Source: Gephyromycinifex aptenodytis
GTDB lineage: Bacteria; Actinomycetota; Actinomycetes; Actinomycetales; Dermatophilaceae
DNA: 64,000 bases
Direction: 5' to 3'
Assembly: GCF_012277275.1 (NCBI RefSeq)
Contig: NZ_CP051155.1
Location: 124,001 to 188,000, forward strand
The position numbers and the translations under genes were made by a program. The stretch's first letter is position 1; each line of letters opens with the position of its first letter. This document shows positions 8,438 through 16,852 of the stretch, piece after piece. The notes under the pieces are model-generated. The model was given only the letters and a program-made list of their open reading frames with translations, was not told the DNA's origin and made no database searches.

Positions 8438-10575
8438 CTGAAGACCTGAACCGCTCTACTCACCCGGTTCCTTCCCCCTCTCATCGCACACCGGCCTTCC
8501 CCTTCTCCGCCGTCGTCGGGATGGACGACATGGGCTTGGCACTCTGCCTGGTTGCGGTCTCACCCGGCATCGGTGGGGTTCTGGTGCGAGGCGAGAAGGG
8601 AACCGCCAAGTCGACGATGGTCCGCGCGTTGGCGCAGGTCCTGCCGCCGGTGCAGGTCGTGCCGGGGTGCCGCTTCTCCTGTGACCCGGCCAACCCTGAC
8701 CCGGACTGTCTGGACGGCCCACACGGCAGCGAGTCACGCACCCGCCCGGTGCGTCTGGTCGAACTTCCGGTAGGCGCCACTGAAGACCGCGTCGTCGGGT
8801 CCCTACACCTGGACGAACTGCTGGCCCACTCCCGGGTCGTCCTCGACCCAGGTCTGCTCGCGCAGGCGCACCGCGGCATCTTGTACGTCGATGAGGTGAA
8901 CCTGCTACCCGACCACCTTGTCGACACGCTGTTGGACTCGGCGGCCATGGGTCGATCTCGAGTTGAGCGTGAGGGTGTCTCGGTGACGCACGCGGCTCGC
9001 TTCGTCCTAGTCGGCACGATGAACCCCGAAGAGGGAGAGTTGCGCCCGCAACTGCTCGACCGCTTCGGCCTGGCCGCAGAGGTCAGCGCCAGCCGCGACG
9101 TCGACGTGCGCGTTGAGGTCGTGCGACGCCGGATGGCCTACGAGGCCGACCCGGTCGCGTTCGAAGAGACGTTCGCCGCGCAACAGAAGACGCTGGCCGA
9201 TCGCATCACCCGCGCCGAAGAACTGTTGCCTCAGGTGCAGCTCTCGGATGAGGCGGTCCGCACCATCGCCACGATCTGCGCTCGCTTCGATGTCGACGGC
9301 ATGCGCGGCGACCTGGTCACCGCTCGCACTGCCTGCGCGCATGCTGCCTGGTGCGGACGCACCTCGGTGACCGGGGAGGACATTCGGGTCGCGGCCCGCC
9401 TGGCGCTACCGCACCGGCGTCGGCGCACGCCCTTCGACGATCAGGACGGCTCGGACCTGGAGGACATCCTCGACGAGCACATCCCCCCAGACGACGATCC
9501 TGAGGGACCGGAAGATCCGCCGCCCGGTGATGACGGGGACGACCCCGACGGCGACGACCCTGGCGAGGGCGACAGCGACGTCGATGATGGCGGGGACACC
9601 GGCGACGACGCCCCAGAACGGCCGGAATCGGCTGAAGACGGCAACGAGGCGCCCCAGCAAAGCCCGCCGCCTCCGCCGAGCTCGCAGGCCGAACCGGCAC
9701 CGGAGTCGCCACCGCAGACAGAGCAGCCGCCACTGGGCGCCCCGGCGCCTGCCACCACCGCGACCGCTGCCGGATCTCCTTTCAAAACGCGGTTGTTCTC
9801 GTTGCCGCACGCCGGCTCCGGGGTCGCGGGGCGTCGTTCCTCGGCCGACGTCACGACAGGGCGCCATGTGCGCGCTGTGCGACCAGAGGACCCGCGCGGG
9901 CGGGCGTTGGCCCTCACCTCCACGGTGATCGCCGCCGCCTCCAGGTTGGGACAGGACCAGAATGAGGGAATCGAGGTCATCCCCGGTGACCTACGCCGGA
10001 GCGTGCGACGGGGCAAAGAAGGCAACCTCGTGGTGTTCGCAGTGGACACCTCCGGCTCGATGGGCGCGGCCGCGCGGATTCGGGAAGTCAAAACTGCCTG
10101 CGTCTCGCTGCTGTTGGATGCCTACCAGCGTCGCGACAAGGTTGCGGTGATCACCTTCGCCAAGCGGGAGGCGAATCTCGTGCTGCCTCCGACGAGCAGT
10201 GTCGACCTGGCCACCCGGTTGTTGTCCTCGGTGCCGACCGGTGGGCGCACTCCGCTGGCTGAGGGGCTCACGCAGGCTTATGAGCTGATCCGCCGCGAGC
10301 GGGTGCGCGATCCGCACCGCAGGGCGCTGCTGGTGGTGTTGACCGATGGCCGGGCCAGTGCGGGCGGGCGCTCCGCGCTACCCCGGGCGCACCGGGTGGC
10401 AGCAGGCATCGCCCAAGACGCAGCACAAAGCGGGGCTTTGGGGTGCGTCGTTGTGGACTGCGAGTCTGACCGGGCCGGGTTCCGGCTCGGCCTGGCCCGC
10501 GACCTTGCCGCACACCTGCACGCCGAGTATCTGATGCTGAACGACCTTCACCAGGGGCTGGCCGGGGTCGCCTGA
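8434..10575 (+). CDS. ChlI/ChlD-type chelatase subunit (AAA+ ATPase fused to VWA domain), CobN partner
   Basis: This 713-aa protein combines an N-terminal AAA+ ATPase of the magnesium chelatase ChlI type with a C-terminal ChlD-like von Willebrand A domain. The Walker A motif is GEKGTAKST, residues 53-61, and the Walker B is ILYVDEVNLL. In the VWA domain, the DTSGSMG metal site is near residue 537. The two are joined by a long acidic, proline-rich linker at ~345-450. In actinobacteria that lack CobS/CobT chelatase subunits, this fusion is thought to drive CobN. The 4-nt overlap with cobN and lack of any bacteriochlorophyll genes support that reading. It converges with, and overlaps by 28 nt, a small zinc-ribbon gene. 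Confidence 0.88.
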   Translation: MTEDLNRSTHPVPSPSHRTPAFPFSAVVGMDDMGLALCLVAVSPGIGGVLVRGEKGTAKSTMVRALAQVLPPVQVVPGCRFSCDPANPDPDCLDGPHGSESRTRPVRLVELPVGATEDRVVGSLHLDELLAHSRVVLDPGLLAQAHRGILYVDEVNLLPDHLVDTLLDSAAMGRSRVEREGVSVTHAARFVLVGTMNPEEGELRPQLLDRFGLAAEVSASRDVDVRVEVVRRRMAYEADPVAFEETFAAQQKTLADRITRAEELLPQVQLSDEAVRTIATICARFDVDGMRGDLVTARTACAHAAWCGRTSVTGEDIRVAARLALPHRRRRTPFDDQDGSDLEDILDEHIPPDDDPEGPEDPPPGDDGDDPDGDDPGEGDSDVDDGGDTGDDAPERPESAEDGNEAPQQSPPPPPSSQAEPAPESPPQTEQPPLGAPAPATTATAAGSPFKTRLFSLPHAGSGVAGRRSSADVTTGRHVRAVRPEDPRGRALALTSTVIAAASRLGQDQNEGIEVIPGDLRRSVRRGKEGNLVVFAVDTSGSMGAAARIREVKTACVSLLLDAYQRRDKVAVITFAKREANLVLPPTSSVDLATRLLSSVPTGGRTPLAEGLTQAYELIRRERVRDPHRRALLVVLTDGRASAGGRSALPRAHRVAAGIAQDAAQSGALGCVVVDCESDRAGFRLGLARDLAAHLHAEYLMLNDLHQGLAGVA

Positions 10576-10742
10576 TCATTGCCTCGCCGCTGTGAGGGTG
10601 CTGCCTGCTGCTGGGGTGTCGGCGGGCAGGGATCGCCCTCGCAGCACGGGATGATCCAGCCGCACCCGTCGCAGCGTTCATGTGAGGTCTCCCAACGCAT
10701 CCAGGTACCGCAGTTCTGGCAGGGCTGGGTCAATTCGGCCAT
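10548..10742 (-). CDS. Small zinc-ribbon protein, 64 aa
   Basis: I do not recognise a named family. The product has a four-cysteine zinc-ribbon pattern (C8-x2-C11 and C24-x2-C27) followed by a further cysteine cluster (C33, C34, C39) and a polar, glutamine-rich tail. A longer frame starts at 10925, but its extra 61 residues look non-coding. ATG 10742 is preceded by TACGGT exactly 6 nt upstream, the leaderless arrangement seen at many genes here, which supports this start. It diverges from mmuM and its 3' end overlaps the chelatase gene by 28 nt. A metal-handling or regulatory role is possible but unproven. Confidence 0.6.
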   Translation of the reverse strand: MAELTQPCQNCGTWMRWETSHERCDGCGWIIPCCEGDPCPPTPQQQAAPSQRRGNDQATPASPW

Positions 10743-10748
10743 CCGCAC

Positions 10749-10754
10749 ACCGTA
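10749..10754 (-). promoter_or_regulatory. Candidate -10 element (TACGGT) of the zinc-ribbon gene
   Basis: TACGGT lies 6 nt before the ATG at 10742 on the minus strand, so transcription should begin at or within a base of the start codon. Confidence 0.5.
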
Positions 10755-10838
10755 CGGCGGGATGGCGCCCGGAGCAGAGAGCGCGGCTGATGAACCGCCG
10801 CTGGCCCAGCCCCGCACCCCGCTGCAGCCTGTTCGACA

Positions 10839-10844
10839 TACGGT
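10839..10844 (+). promoter_or_regulatory. Candidate -10 element (TACGGT) of mmuM
   Basis: TACGGT is followed by six bases and then GTG 10851. This implies a leaderless mRNA. It is the same hexamer used on the opposite strand 90 bp away. Confidence 0.55.
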
Positions 10845-10850
10845 GAGTTC

Positions 10851-11753
10851 GTGACGTGGCAGATCCCTGCGGGCCTGACGATCAGCGACGGCGGTCTGGC
10901 GACCCAGTTGGAACGACAAGGCCATGACCTGTCCGGGACGCTGTGGTCGGCAGCGTTACTGGCGCGGGACCCGCAGGCGATCGTGGCCGCCCATCGCGCC
11001 TTCCTGGAAGCCGGTTCGCAGGTGGTGACGACGGCCAGCTACCAGGCCTCGTTCACCGGGTTCAGCGCCGCCGGAATCGAAGAGGGCGAGGCCACCAGGC
11101 TGATGCGGCTCTCGGTGGCACTTGCCCGACAGGCGGCGGAAGAACACCAGAACACGAGCGGACAGCGCGCCGCGGTGGCTGCTTCCCTCGGCCCCTACGG
11201 CGCGGCCTTGGCCGACGGATCGGAGTACCGCGGCCGCTATGGGCTCAGCGGCTGGCAACTGCGCGACTGGCATGCCCGTCGACTGGAACTCCTGGTGAAC
11301 TCTGGCGCCGACCTGCTCGCCATCGAGACCATTCCCGATGCCGAGGAGGCGCAGGAGATCGTGGGGCTACTGGCCGGGACGGGGATGCCCGCCTGGCTCG
11401 CCTACACCATCGATGGCGAGTTCACCCGTGCCGGGCAGCCGCTGGAGGAGGCGTTCGCCCTGGTGCAGGGCGTCGAGGAGATCAAGGCCGTCGGGGTCAA
11501 CTGCTGCGACCCGCTCGATGTCCTGCCCGCAGTCCGTCGCGCGGCCGATTCCACCAGCCGGCCGGTAGTCGTCTACCCGAACAGCGGTGAGGGCTGGGAC
11601 GCGGCTGAGCGGGTCTGGACCGGCAGCGGCCACTCGTTGAAACAGTTGGCTCCGGCGTGGGTTCAGGCCGGAGCCCGCATCATCGGGGGCTGCTGCCGGG
11701 TCACCCCGGAACAGATTCGCAGCCTGTCCGGGCTGGGCGAAGATCCCAGCTAG
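10851..11753 (+). CDS. mmuM: Homocysteine S-methyltransferase
   Basis: The 300-aa product matches the MmuM/YagD family. It makes methionine from homocysteine with S-methylmethionine (or SAM) as methyl donor, without cobalamin. Seen are the N-terminal SDGGLATQLE, TASYQASFTGF, and the zinc ligands: a cysteine in VNCCDP and the paired cysteines of IGGCCRVTPEQI near the C-terminus. The GTG start follows a leaderless-type -10. It lies between the two riboswitch-led cobalamin units, so a B12-independent route to methionine sits among B12 biosynthesis genes. It ends about 90 nt before the second riboswitch. Confidence 0.92.
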   Translation: MTWQIPAGLTISDGGLATQLERQGHDLSGTLWSAALLARDPQAIVAAHRAFLEAGSQVVTTASYQASFTGFSAAGIEEGEATRLMRLSVALARQAAEEHQNTSGQRAAVAASLGPYGAALADGSEYRGRYGLSGWQLRDWHARRLELLVNSGADLLAIETIPDAEEAQEIVGLLAGTGMPAWLAYTIDGEFTRAGQPLEEAFALVQGVEEIKAVGVNCCDPLDVLPAVRRAADSTSRPVVVYPNSGEGWDAAERVWTGSGHSLKQLAPAWVQAGARIIGGCCRVTPEQIRSLSGLGEDPS

Positions 11754-11844
11754 GCAGCGGCGGCGGTTTGGTATGCCCGCTGGTGGAAGCTGTCCTGCCC
11801 CGGCCCCTACCGCGGCTGGAGTAGGCTTCTCCAGGGTCCACATG

Positions 11845-12004
11845 GGCTCATCACCACACCGTCGAGGACGGCACAGCAGAGGAAGCCGGTGCAAAGCCGG
11901 TACGGTCCCGCCACTGTGTCTCCGGCCCGTCGCGGCCGGGGGAGTCAGGAACTCCGGCCGTCCCCCTGCAATCCCGGGGCGCGGACCCCGAGAGAGGCGA
12001 GGCA
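11845..12004 (+). promoter_or_regulatory. Cobalamin (B12) riboswitch controlling the cobO operon
   Basis: The B12 box (GGAAGCCGGTGCAAAGCCGG then TACGGTCCCGCCACTGTG) is at 11881-11918, and the core GGAGTCAGGAACTCCGG at 11941-11957. A CCGGGG...CCCCG hairpin precedes GAGAGAGG and ATG 12005, reproducing almost letter for letter the expression platform before cobN. The 5' limit is approximate. Confidence 0.9.
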
Positions 12005-12628
12005 ATGCCACAAGGCCAGCCCGCCGTCATCCCCGATGACGGTCTGACAACGCGCCAACGGCGTAACCGACCCATTGTCGCTGTGCACACCGGCGTCGGT
12101 AAAGGAAAGTCCACTGCTGCCTTCGGCATGGCCCTGCGCGGTTGGAACCAGGGTTGGCGCATCGGGGTGTTCCAGTTCGTGAAGTCCGCCAAGTGGAAGG
12201 TGGGCGAGGAATCGGTTTTCCAGCAGCTCGGCCAGTTGCACGAGCAGACTGGTGTGGGCGGACCGGTCGAGTGGCACAAGATGGGCGCGGGTTGGAGTTG
12301 GACCCGCAGCAGCGCCGGTGAAGACACTGAAGCGGCGCACGCCGAGCATGCTCGTGAGGGGTGGGAAGAGATCAAGCAGCGCCTGGCCGATGAGCGACAC
12401 GACCTGTACGTGCTCGACGAGTTCGCCTACCCGTTGAAGTGGGGCTGGGTCGATGTGGAAGACGTCGTGCAGACCCTGGCCAACCGGCCCGGCTTCCAGC
12501 ACGTCATCATCACCGGCCGCAACGCGGACCCTCGCCTCATCGAGGCTGCCGACCTGGTCACCGAGATGACCAAGATCAAACACCCCATGGACGCTGGCCA
12601 AAAGGGCCAGCGCGGAATCGAGTGGTGA
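12005..12628 (+). CDS. cobO: Cob(I)yrinic acid a,c-diamide adenosyltransferase CobO
   Basis: This 207-aa ATP:corrinoid adenosyltransferase attaches the 5'-deoxyadenosyl ligand to cobalt. The P-loop TGVGKGKST is at residues 29-37, and the family motifs FVKSAKWKVGE, YVLDEFAYPLKWGWV, ITGRNADPRLIEAADLVTEM and KHPMDAGQKGQRGIEW are all present. It is of full CobO length. ATG 12005 follows the riboswitch-associated GAGAGAGG. The stop overlaps the GTG of cobB by 4 nt. Confidence 0.96.
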   Translation: MPQGQPAVIPDDGLTTRQRRNRPIVAVHTGVGKGKSTAAFGMALRGWNQGWRIGVFQFVKSAKWKVGEESVFQQLGQLHEQTGVGGPVEWHKMGAGWSWTRSSAGEDTEAAHAEHAREGWEEIKQRLADERHDLYVLDEFAYPLKWGWVDVEDVVQTLANRPGFQHVIITGRNADPRLIEAADLVTEMTKIKHPMDAGQKGQRGIEW

Positions 12629-14046
12629 ACCCGGACGCTGCGATGAACCCCCACACGCACCTGCCGCGGGTGCTGCTATCCGCGCCTGCCTCCGGCAGCG
12701 GCAAGACGATGATCACCACCGGTCTGCTCGCCGCCCTGCGCGCCCGCGGACTCCAGGTGAGCCCGCACAAAGTCGGCCCGGACTACATCGACCCCGGCTA
12801 TCACGCCGCGGCTTGCGGGCGGGTCGGGCGCAACTTGGATGCTCACCTGGTCGGCGAAGATCGGCTTATTCCGCTGCTGTTGCACGGGGCGCAAACCCCG
12901 GTACCTGCCGACATCGCCGTGATCGAAGGCGTGATGGGTCTGTTCGACGGAGCGCTGGGCCGCCGGGGTTTCTCCTCCTCGGCCCACATCGCCTCGGTGA
13001 CCACAACGCCGGTGATCCTGGTGGTGAACGCGGCCTCGGCCGCGCGCAGCCTTGGCGCCGTCGTACACGGCTTCTGCACCTTCGACCCCAGCGTCCGCAT
13101 CGGCGGGGTCATTCTGAACAACCTCGGCTCCCCGCGGCACGAGAGCGAAGCCCGAGAAGCTATCGCCGAGACGGGGGTTCCGGTGCTGGGCGCCATTCCC
13201 CGCAGTCCCGACGTCGTCGTGCCCAGCCGCCACCTCGGCTTGATCCCGGCGTCTGAACGCGCCCCCGAAGCCGCAGATGCAGTCGCCGCGCTGTGCGAGC
13301 TCATCACCGCCAACGTCGACCTTGACAGCGTCCTCGATCTGGCTCGCACAGCGCCCGATCTGGACCAGGCACCCTGGTCCGCCGACGACGCGCTGGCCAA
13401 CGCGGGCTGGTCGCCGGGGGCGAGCAGGCCGGTGATTGCCGTCGCCGGGGGAGAAGCGTTCACGTTCTCCTACGCCGAAACTGCCGAGCTGTTGCAGGCA
13501 GCCGGGGCCGAAGTGCACACCGTGGACCCGCTGCGTGACACCTTGCCGCCGGACGTGGCCGGGTTGGTCATTGGGGGCGGGTTCCCCGAGGTCCATGCCG
13601 CTGCACTGTCTGCCAACACAGAGTTGCGTGCGCAGGTGCGCGACTTCGCCGCTGCTGGCGGGGTGATTCATGCCGAATGCGCCGGGTTGCTCTACTTGGG
13701 ACAGCGGCTGGACGAGTACGACATGTGCGGGGTGCTGCCGATCGAGACCGCGATGGGGTCGCGCTTGACGCTGGGCTACCGCGAGGCCGTCGCCCTCACC
13801 GGTAGCGCCCTGGCTCAGCCGGGGGAGCGGGTCACCGGCCACGAGTTCCACCGGACCCGGGTCACGGCGCGCGGCGATGTGGAACCGGCCTGGGCCTGGC
13901 GCGGACACGACGGCGCAGCGGTACATGAAGGCTGCGTGCAGGACAACGTCCATGCCTCCTACTTGCACGTCAACTGGGCCGGGTATCCGCAGCTGGCGGC
14001 CCGCTTCGCCGCAGCCTGCGGGGCTGGGACGGTTCGCTCCCGATGA
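12625..14046 (+). CDS. cobB: Cobyrinic/hydrogenobyrinic acid a,c-diamide synthase
   Basis: The 473-aa enzyme amidates the a and c side chains of the corrin ring using glutamine and ATP. The N-terminal dethiobiotin-synthase-like domain has P-loop SAPASGSGKT (residues 19-28) and KVGPDYIDPGYH. The C-terminal class I glutamine amidotransferase domain has the nucleophile in IHAECAGLLYLG and the motif GHEFHRT. The frame extends upstream inside cobO. GTG 12625 forms a GTGA overlap with the cobO stop and is preferred, with ATG 12643 as alternative. It ends in an ATGA overlap with the next gene. Confidence 0.94.
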   Translation: MNPDAAMNPHTHLPRVLLSAPASGSGKTMITTGLLAALRARGLQVSPHKVGPDYIDPGYHAAACGRVGRNLDAHLVGEDRLIPLLLHGAQTPVPADIAVIEGVMGLFDGALGRRGFSSSAHIASVTTTPVILVVNAASAARSLGAVVHGFCTFDPSVRIGGVILNNLGSPRHESEAREAIAETGVPVLGAIPRSPDVVVPSRHLGLIPASERAPEAADAVAALCELITANVDLDSVLDLARTAPDLDQAPWSADDALANAGWSPGASRPVIAVAGGEAFTFSYAETAELLQAAGAEVHTVDPLRDTLPPDVAGLVIGGGFPEVHAAALSANTELRAQVRDFAAAGGVIHAECAGLLYLGQRLDEYDMCGVLPIETAMGSRLTLGYREAVALTGSALAQPGERVTGHEFHRTRVTARGDVEPAWAWRGHDGAAVHEGCVQDNVHASYLHVNWAGYPQLAARFAAACGAGTVRSR

Positions 14047-15116
14047 GTTCGCGCCACGTGCCAGCTGGTCTGCTGCACCACGGGGACGTCGAAGCCCGCG
14101 GGATGCTCGACTTCGCCGTCAACGTCGCGGTGGCGGCCCCGCCGCAGTTCGTGCGCGAGGCAATGCAAAAAGCACTCGGGGGCGTAGCCGCCTACCCGGA
14201 TCCGGTCTCAGCCACCGAGGCGTTGGCCGAGCATCTCGGGGTGGCGCCGGAGCGGGTGCTGCTGACCAACGGGGCGGCCGAGGCGTTCCACCTCATCGCG
14301 CGGGCGGTCCCGTGGCAGGCGCCGATGGTGCTCCACCCCCAGTTCACCGAACCGGACAGTGCACTGCGGTGCGCGGGATACCTGCCGCAGCATCACATCC
14401 TCACCCGGGACAACGGTTTCACCCTGGACGCAGATCACCTCCTTGCGCAGGTGGGCCCGCACACCGACGTGCTGTTCGTCGGTAACCCCACCAACCCCAC
14501 CTCCCGGCTACACGCCGCCCACGACCTGTTGCGCTTGCGGGCCGCCGATCGTCTGCTGGTCGTGGACGAGGCGTTCATCGACCTGGTTCCGGGCGAACAG
14601 GACACGCTGTTGCGCCATGCGGCCCGAGGGGCGGGCGTTCTGGTGATCCGCAGCCTGACCAAGACGTTCGGTCTGGCAGGTGTCCGGGCCGGCTACCTCG
14701 TGGGGGATCCGGACTGGATCCAGGCTTGCCGCACGGTGCAGCCGCACTGGTCGGTCAACCACCTTGCGTTGGCCGCGGTCACCGCCTGCGCCAGCCCGGC
14801 GGGGGTGGCTCATGTGCACCAGGTTGCTCAGCGCATCGCAGCTCACCGCCCGGTGCTGGTGCAGGGTTTGGAGGCGGCGGGCCTGCAGGTGGTTCGTCCA
14901 CCGGCAGCTCCTTTCGTGCTGGCCCACCATCCCCAGGCCGAGCGCCTACGGCTGGCCCTTCGCGACAAGGGCATCGCGCTACGGCGAGCCGACACTTTTC
15001 CCGGCCTGGGTCAGAACTGGCTTCGCATCGCGGTTCGTGACCCGGCCTGTACCGAAGCGCTCATGGCTGCGCTGGCCGACTGTTCCATCGACGATTCTGT
15101 CCGGGAGGACGCATGA
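14043..15116 (+). CDS. cobC: CobC-like PLP-dependent aminotransferase / threonine-phosphate decarboxylase
   Basis: This 357-aa fold-type I PLP enzyme has the Schiff-base lysine in SLTKTFGLAGVRAGY (about K207), VGNPTNPTSR and VVDEAFIDL. In a cobalamin operon the family (CobC/CobD of different nomenclatures, Rv2231c-like) is expected to supply the aminopropanol arm by decarboxylating threonine phosphate. Histidinol-phosphate aminotransferase is the main look-alike. The operon position, with 4-nt overlaps on both sides, favours the cobalamin role. The product has no extra domains. Confidence 0.85.
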   Translation: MSSRHVPAGLLHHGDVEARGMLDFAVNVAVAAPPQFVREAMQKALGGVAAYPDPVSATEALAEHLGVAPERVLLTNGAAEAFHLIARAVPWQAPMVLHPQFTEPDSALRCAGYLPQHHILTRDNGFTLDADHLLAQVGPHTDVLFVGNPTNPTSRLHAAHDLLRLRAADRLLVVDEAFIDLVPGEQDTLLRHAARGAGVLVIRSLTKTFGLAGVRAGYLVGDPDWIQACRTVQPHWSVNHLALAAVTACASPAGVAHVHQVAQRIAAHRPVLVQGLEAAGLQVVRPPAAPFVLAHHPQAERLRLALRDKGIALRRADTFPGLGQNWLRIAVRDPACTEALMAALADCSIDDSVREDA

Positions 15117-16852
15117 CGATCAGCCCACCGATGTCGCTCGCTGCTCGTGAGGCGATCGCCGATGTGCTCGCCAACCGCCGCGACATCCGCAGCGGCTTCA
15201 CGATGGACCCCATCGATGACGACGTCCTCATGCGGGTGCTGACGGCTGCCCACCAGGCTCCGAGCGTCGGCTTCAGCCAGCCGTGGGACTTCCTCATCCT
15301 GCGCGACGAGCAGGTGCGTCGCCGGGTACAGTCCCTGGCCGCAACCCAACGCGACATCTTCGCCGCGCAGCTACCGAGCGCGCGGGCGCGCAGCTTCGAC
15401 GGACTGAAGGTGGAGGCGATCCTGTCCACCCCGGTCAACATCGTCGTCACCTGCGACCCCACCCGTGGGGGCCCGTACACCCTGGGCCGCCATGCCGACC
15501 CGCGGATGGCGCCGTTCTCGGTCGCCTGCGCCGTACAGAACCTGTGGCTGGCTGCCCGCGCCGAGGGGCTGGGCGTGGGATGGGTGAGCTTCTTCGACCC
15601 CGATGAGCTGCGAGACGAGCTCGGGCTGCCCGGGCATCTGGACGTCGTGGCCTACCTGTGCATCGGCCACGTCGAACAGTTCCCGCCCGCCCCAGAGCTG
15701 GCCCTGACGGGCTGGGCCCGCCGCCGTCCCCTGTCCTGGGCGGTTCACCACGACACCTGGGGAGCGCGTCGTCTCCCGGGAGGAGAACCGATGTCCCTCA
15801 TCGAGGAGACCATCGCCGCGATTCAACCCCCGGATGAGGAGGCCGCCGCGGCAGCCGACAGCCGCCAGGCCATGCTGACCAAGCCGGCTGGTTCCCTGGG
15901 CGAACTGGAGAACATCGCCCGCCGCCTGGCCGGGATCACCGGGGCCTGCCCGCCGCCGGTGCCGGAACCGGTTGCTTTGGCGGTGTTCTGCGGCGATCAC
16001 GGGGTGCACGCCCAGGGTGTGACGCCCTGGCCGCAGGAGGTCACCATGCAGATGGCCCTGAACTTCATCGCCGGCGGCGCAATGACCAGTGTCCTGGCTC
16101 GTCAGGTGGGTGCCGAGGTCGCCGTCATCGACATGGGGGTGCTCGGTGACCTGCCCGCGCAACCCGGTGTCATGGTGCGCAAGGTGGCACGCGGCACCGC
16201 AGACATGACCCAAGGCCCGGCCATGACCCGGGAACAGTGCGCGCAGGCCGTGGAGGCCGGCATCGACATCGCCCGCGACCTGGTCGCCCAGGGCAACCGG
16301 ATGCTGGCAACCGGCGACCTGGGTATCGCCAACACCACCGGCTCGGCTGCGTTGGCCTCGGTCTTCACCGGGGCGAGCGCTGAGCAGGTCACCGGTCGGG
16401 GTACCGGTATCGATGACGCGATGCTGGCTCACAAGATCGAGGTCGTCCGCCGGGCCATCGAGGTCAACCACGCCGAGGCAGGCGACCCGTTAGCTGCGCT
16501 GGCTGCGGTCGGTGGGTTCGAACACGCCGGGCTGGTCGGGCTGCTGTTGGGTGCTGCGGCGCTGCGCACGCCGGTCATCCTGGACGGCGTCATCGCTGCT
16601 TCGGCAGCCTTGGCCGCCGCGGCACTGTGCCCGACCGCTGCCCAGTACTGGTTCGCCGGTCACACCTCCGCCGAACCGGCCAGCGCGCTGGCCATCGACC
16701 AGTTGGGTCTGCATCCGCTGCTGTCCTTGGAAATGCGCTTGGGCGAGGGCAGCGGGGCGATGTTGGCCGTACCCGTGGTGCAGTCAGCTGCGCGGGTCTT
16801 GGCTGAGGGCGCAACCTTCGAAAGTGCAGGAGTTGCAGGTCGGGATGAGTGA
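15113..16852 (+). CDS. bluB-cobT: BluB-CobT fusion: DMB synthase plus nicotinate-nucleotide:DMB phosphoribosyltransferase
   Basis: One uninterrupted 579-aa frame. Residues 1-~225 are BluB, the flavin-destroying oxygenase that makes 5,6-dimethylbenzimidazole (RRDIRSGFTMDPI, APSVGFSQPWDF, GLGVGWVSFFDP). Residues ~227-579 are CobT, which activates DMB to alpha-ribazole phosphate (KPAGSLGELENIARRL, FCGDHGVHAQGVTPWPQEVT, GDLGIANTTGSAAL, catalytic Glu in SLEMRLGEGSGA). The domains catalyse consecutive steps. At the junction ATG 15791 is preceded by GGGAGGAGAA, a strong ribosome site, so CobT may also be made separately. The gene overlaps cobC by 4 nt and cobA by 8 nt. Confidence 0.93.
   Translation: MTISPPMSLAAREAIADVLANRRDIRSGFTMDPIDDDVLMRVLTAAHQAPSVGFSQPWDFLILRDEQVRRRVQSLAATQRDIFAAQLPSARARSFDGLKVEAILSTPVNIVVTCDPTRGGPYTLGRHADPRMAPFSVACAVQNLWLAARAEGLGVGWVSFFDPDELRDELGLPGHLDVVAYLCIGHVEQFPPAPELALTGWARRRPLSWAVHHDTWGARRLPGGEPMSLIEETIAAIQPPDEEAAAAADSRQAMLTKPAGSLGELENIARRLAGITGACPPPVPEPVALAVFCGDHGVHAQGVTPWPQEVTMQMALNFIAGGAMTSVLARQVGAEVAVIDMGVLGDLPAQPGVMVRKVARGTADMTQGPAMTREQCAQAVEAGIDIARDLVAQGNRMLATGDLGIANTTGSAALASVFTGASAEQVTGRGTGIDDAMLAHKIEVVRRAIEVNHAEAGDPLAALAAVGGFEHAGLVGLLLGAAALRTPVILDGVIAASAALAAAALCPTAAQYWFAGHTSAEPASALAIDQLGLHPLLSLEMRLGEGSGAMLAVPVVQSAARVLAEGATFESAGVAGRDE
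15778..15793 (+). promoter_or_regulatory. Internal Shine-Dalgarno and start codon for a stand-alone CobT
   Basis: GGGAGGAGAACCG directly precedes in-frame ATG 15791, which encodes the CobT-like N-terminus MSLIEETIAAI. It is among the best ribosome sites in the window, yet lies inside an open frame. It looks like the retained start of a once separate cobT. Confidence 0.65.

Noticed and set aside
16512-16844. Extended N-terminus for CobA
   Set aside because: The codons lie inside the bluB-cobT coding sequence in another frame, and ATG 16845 gives the normal N-terminus.
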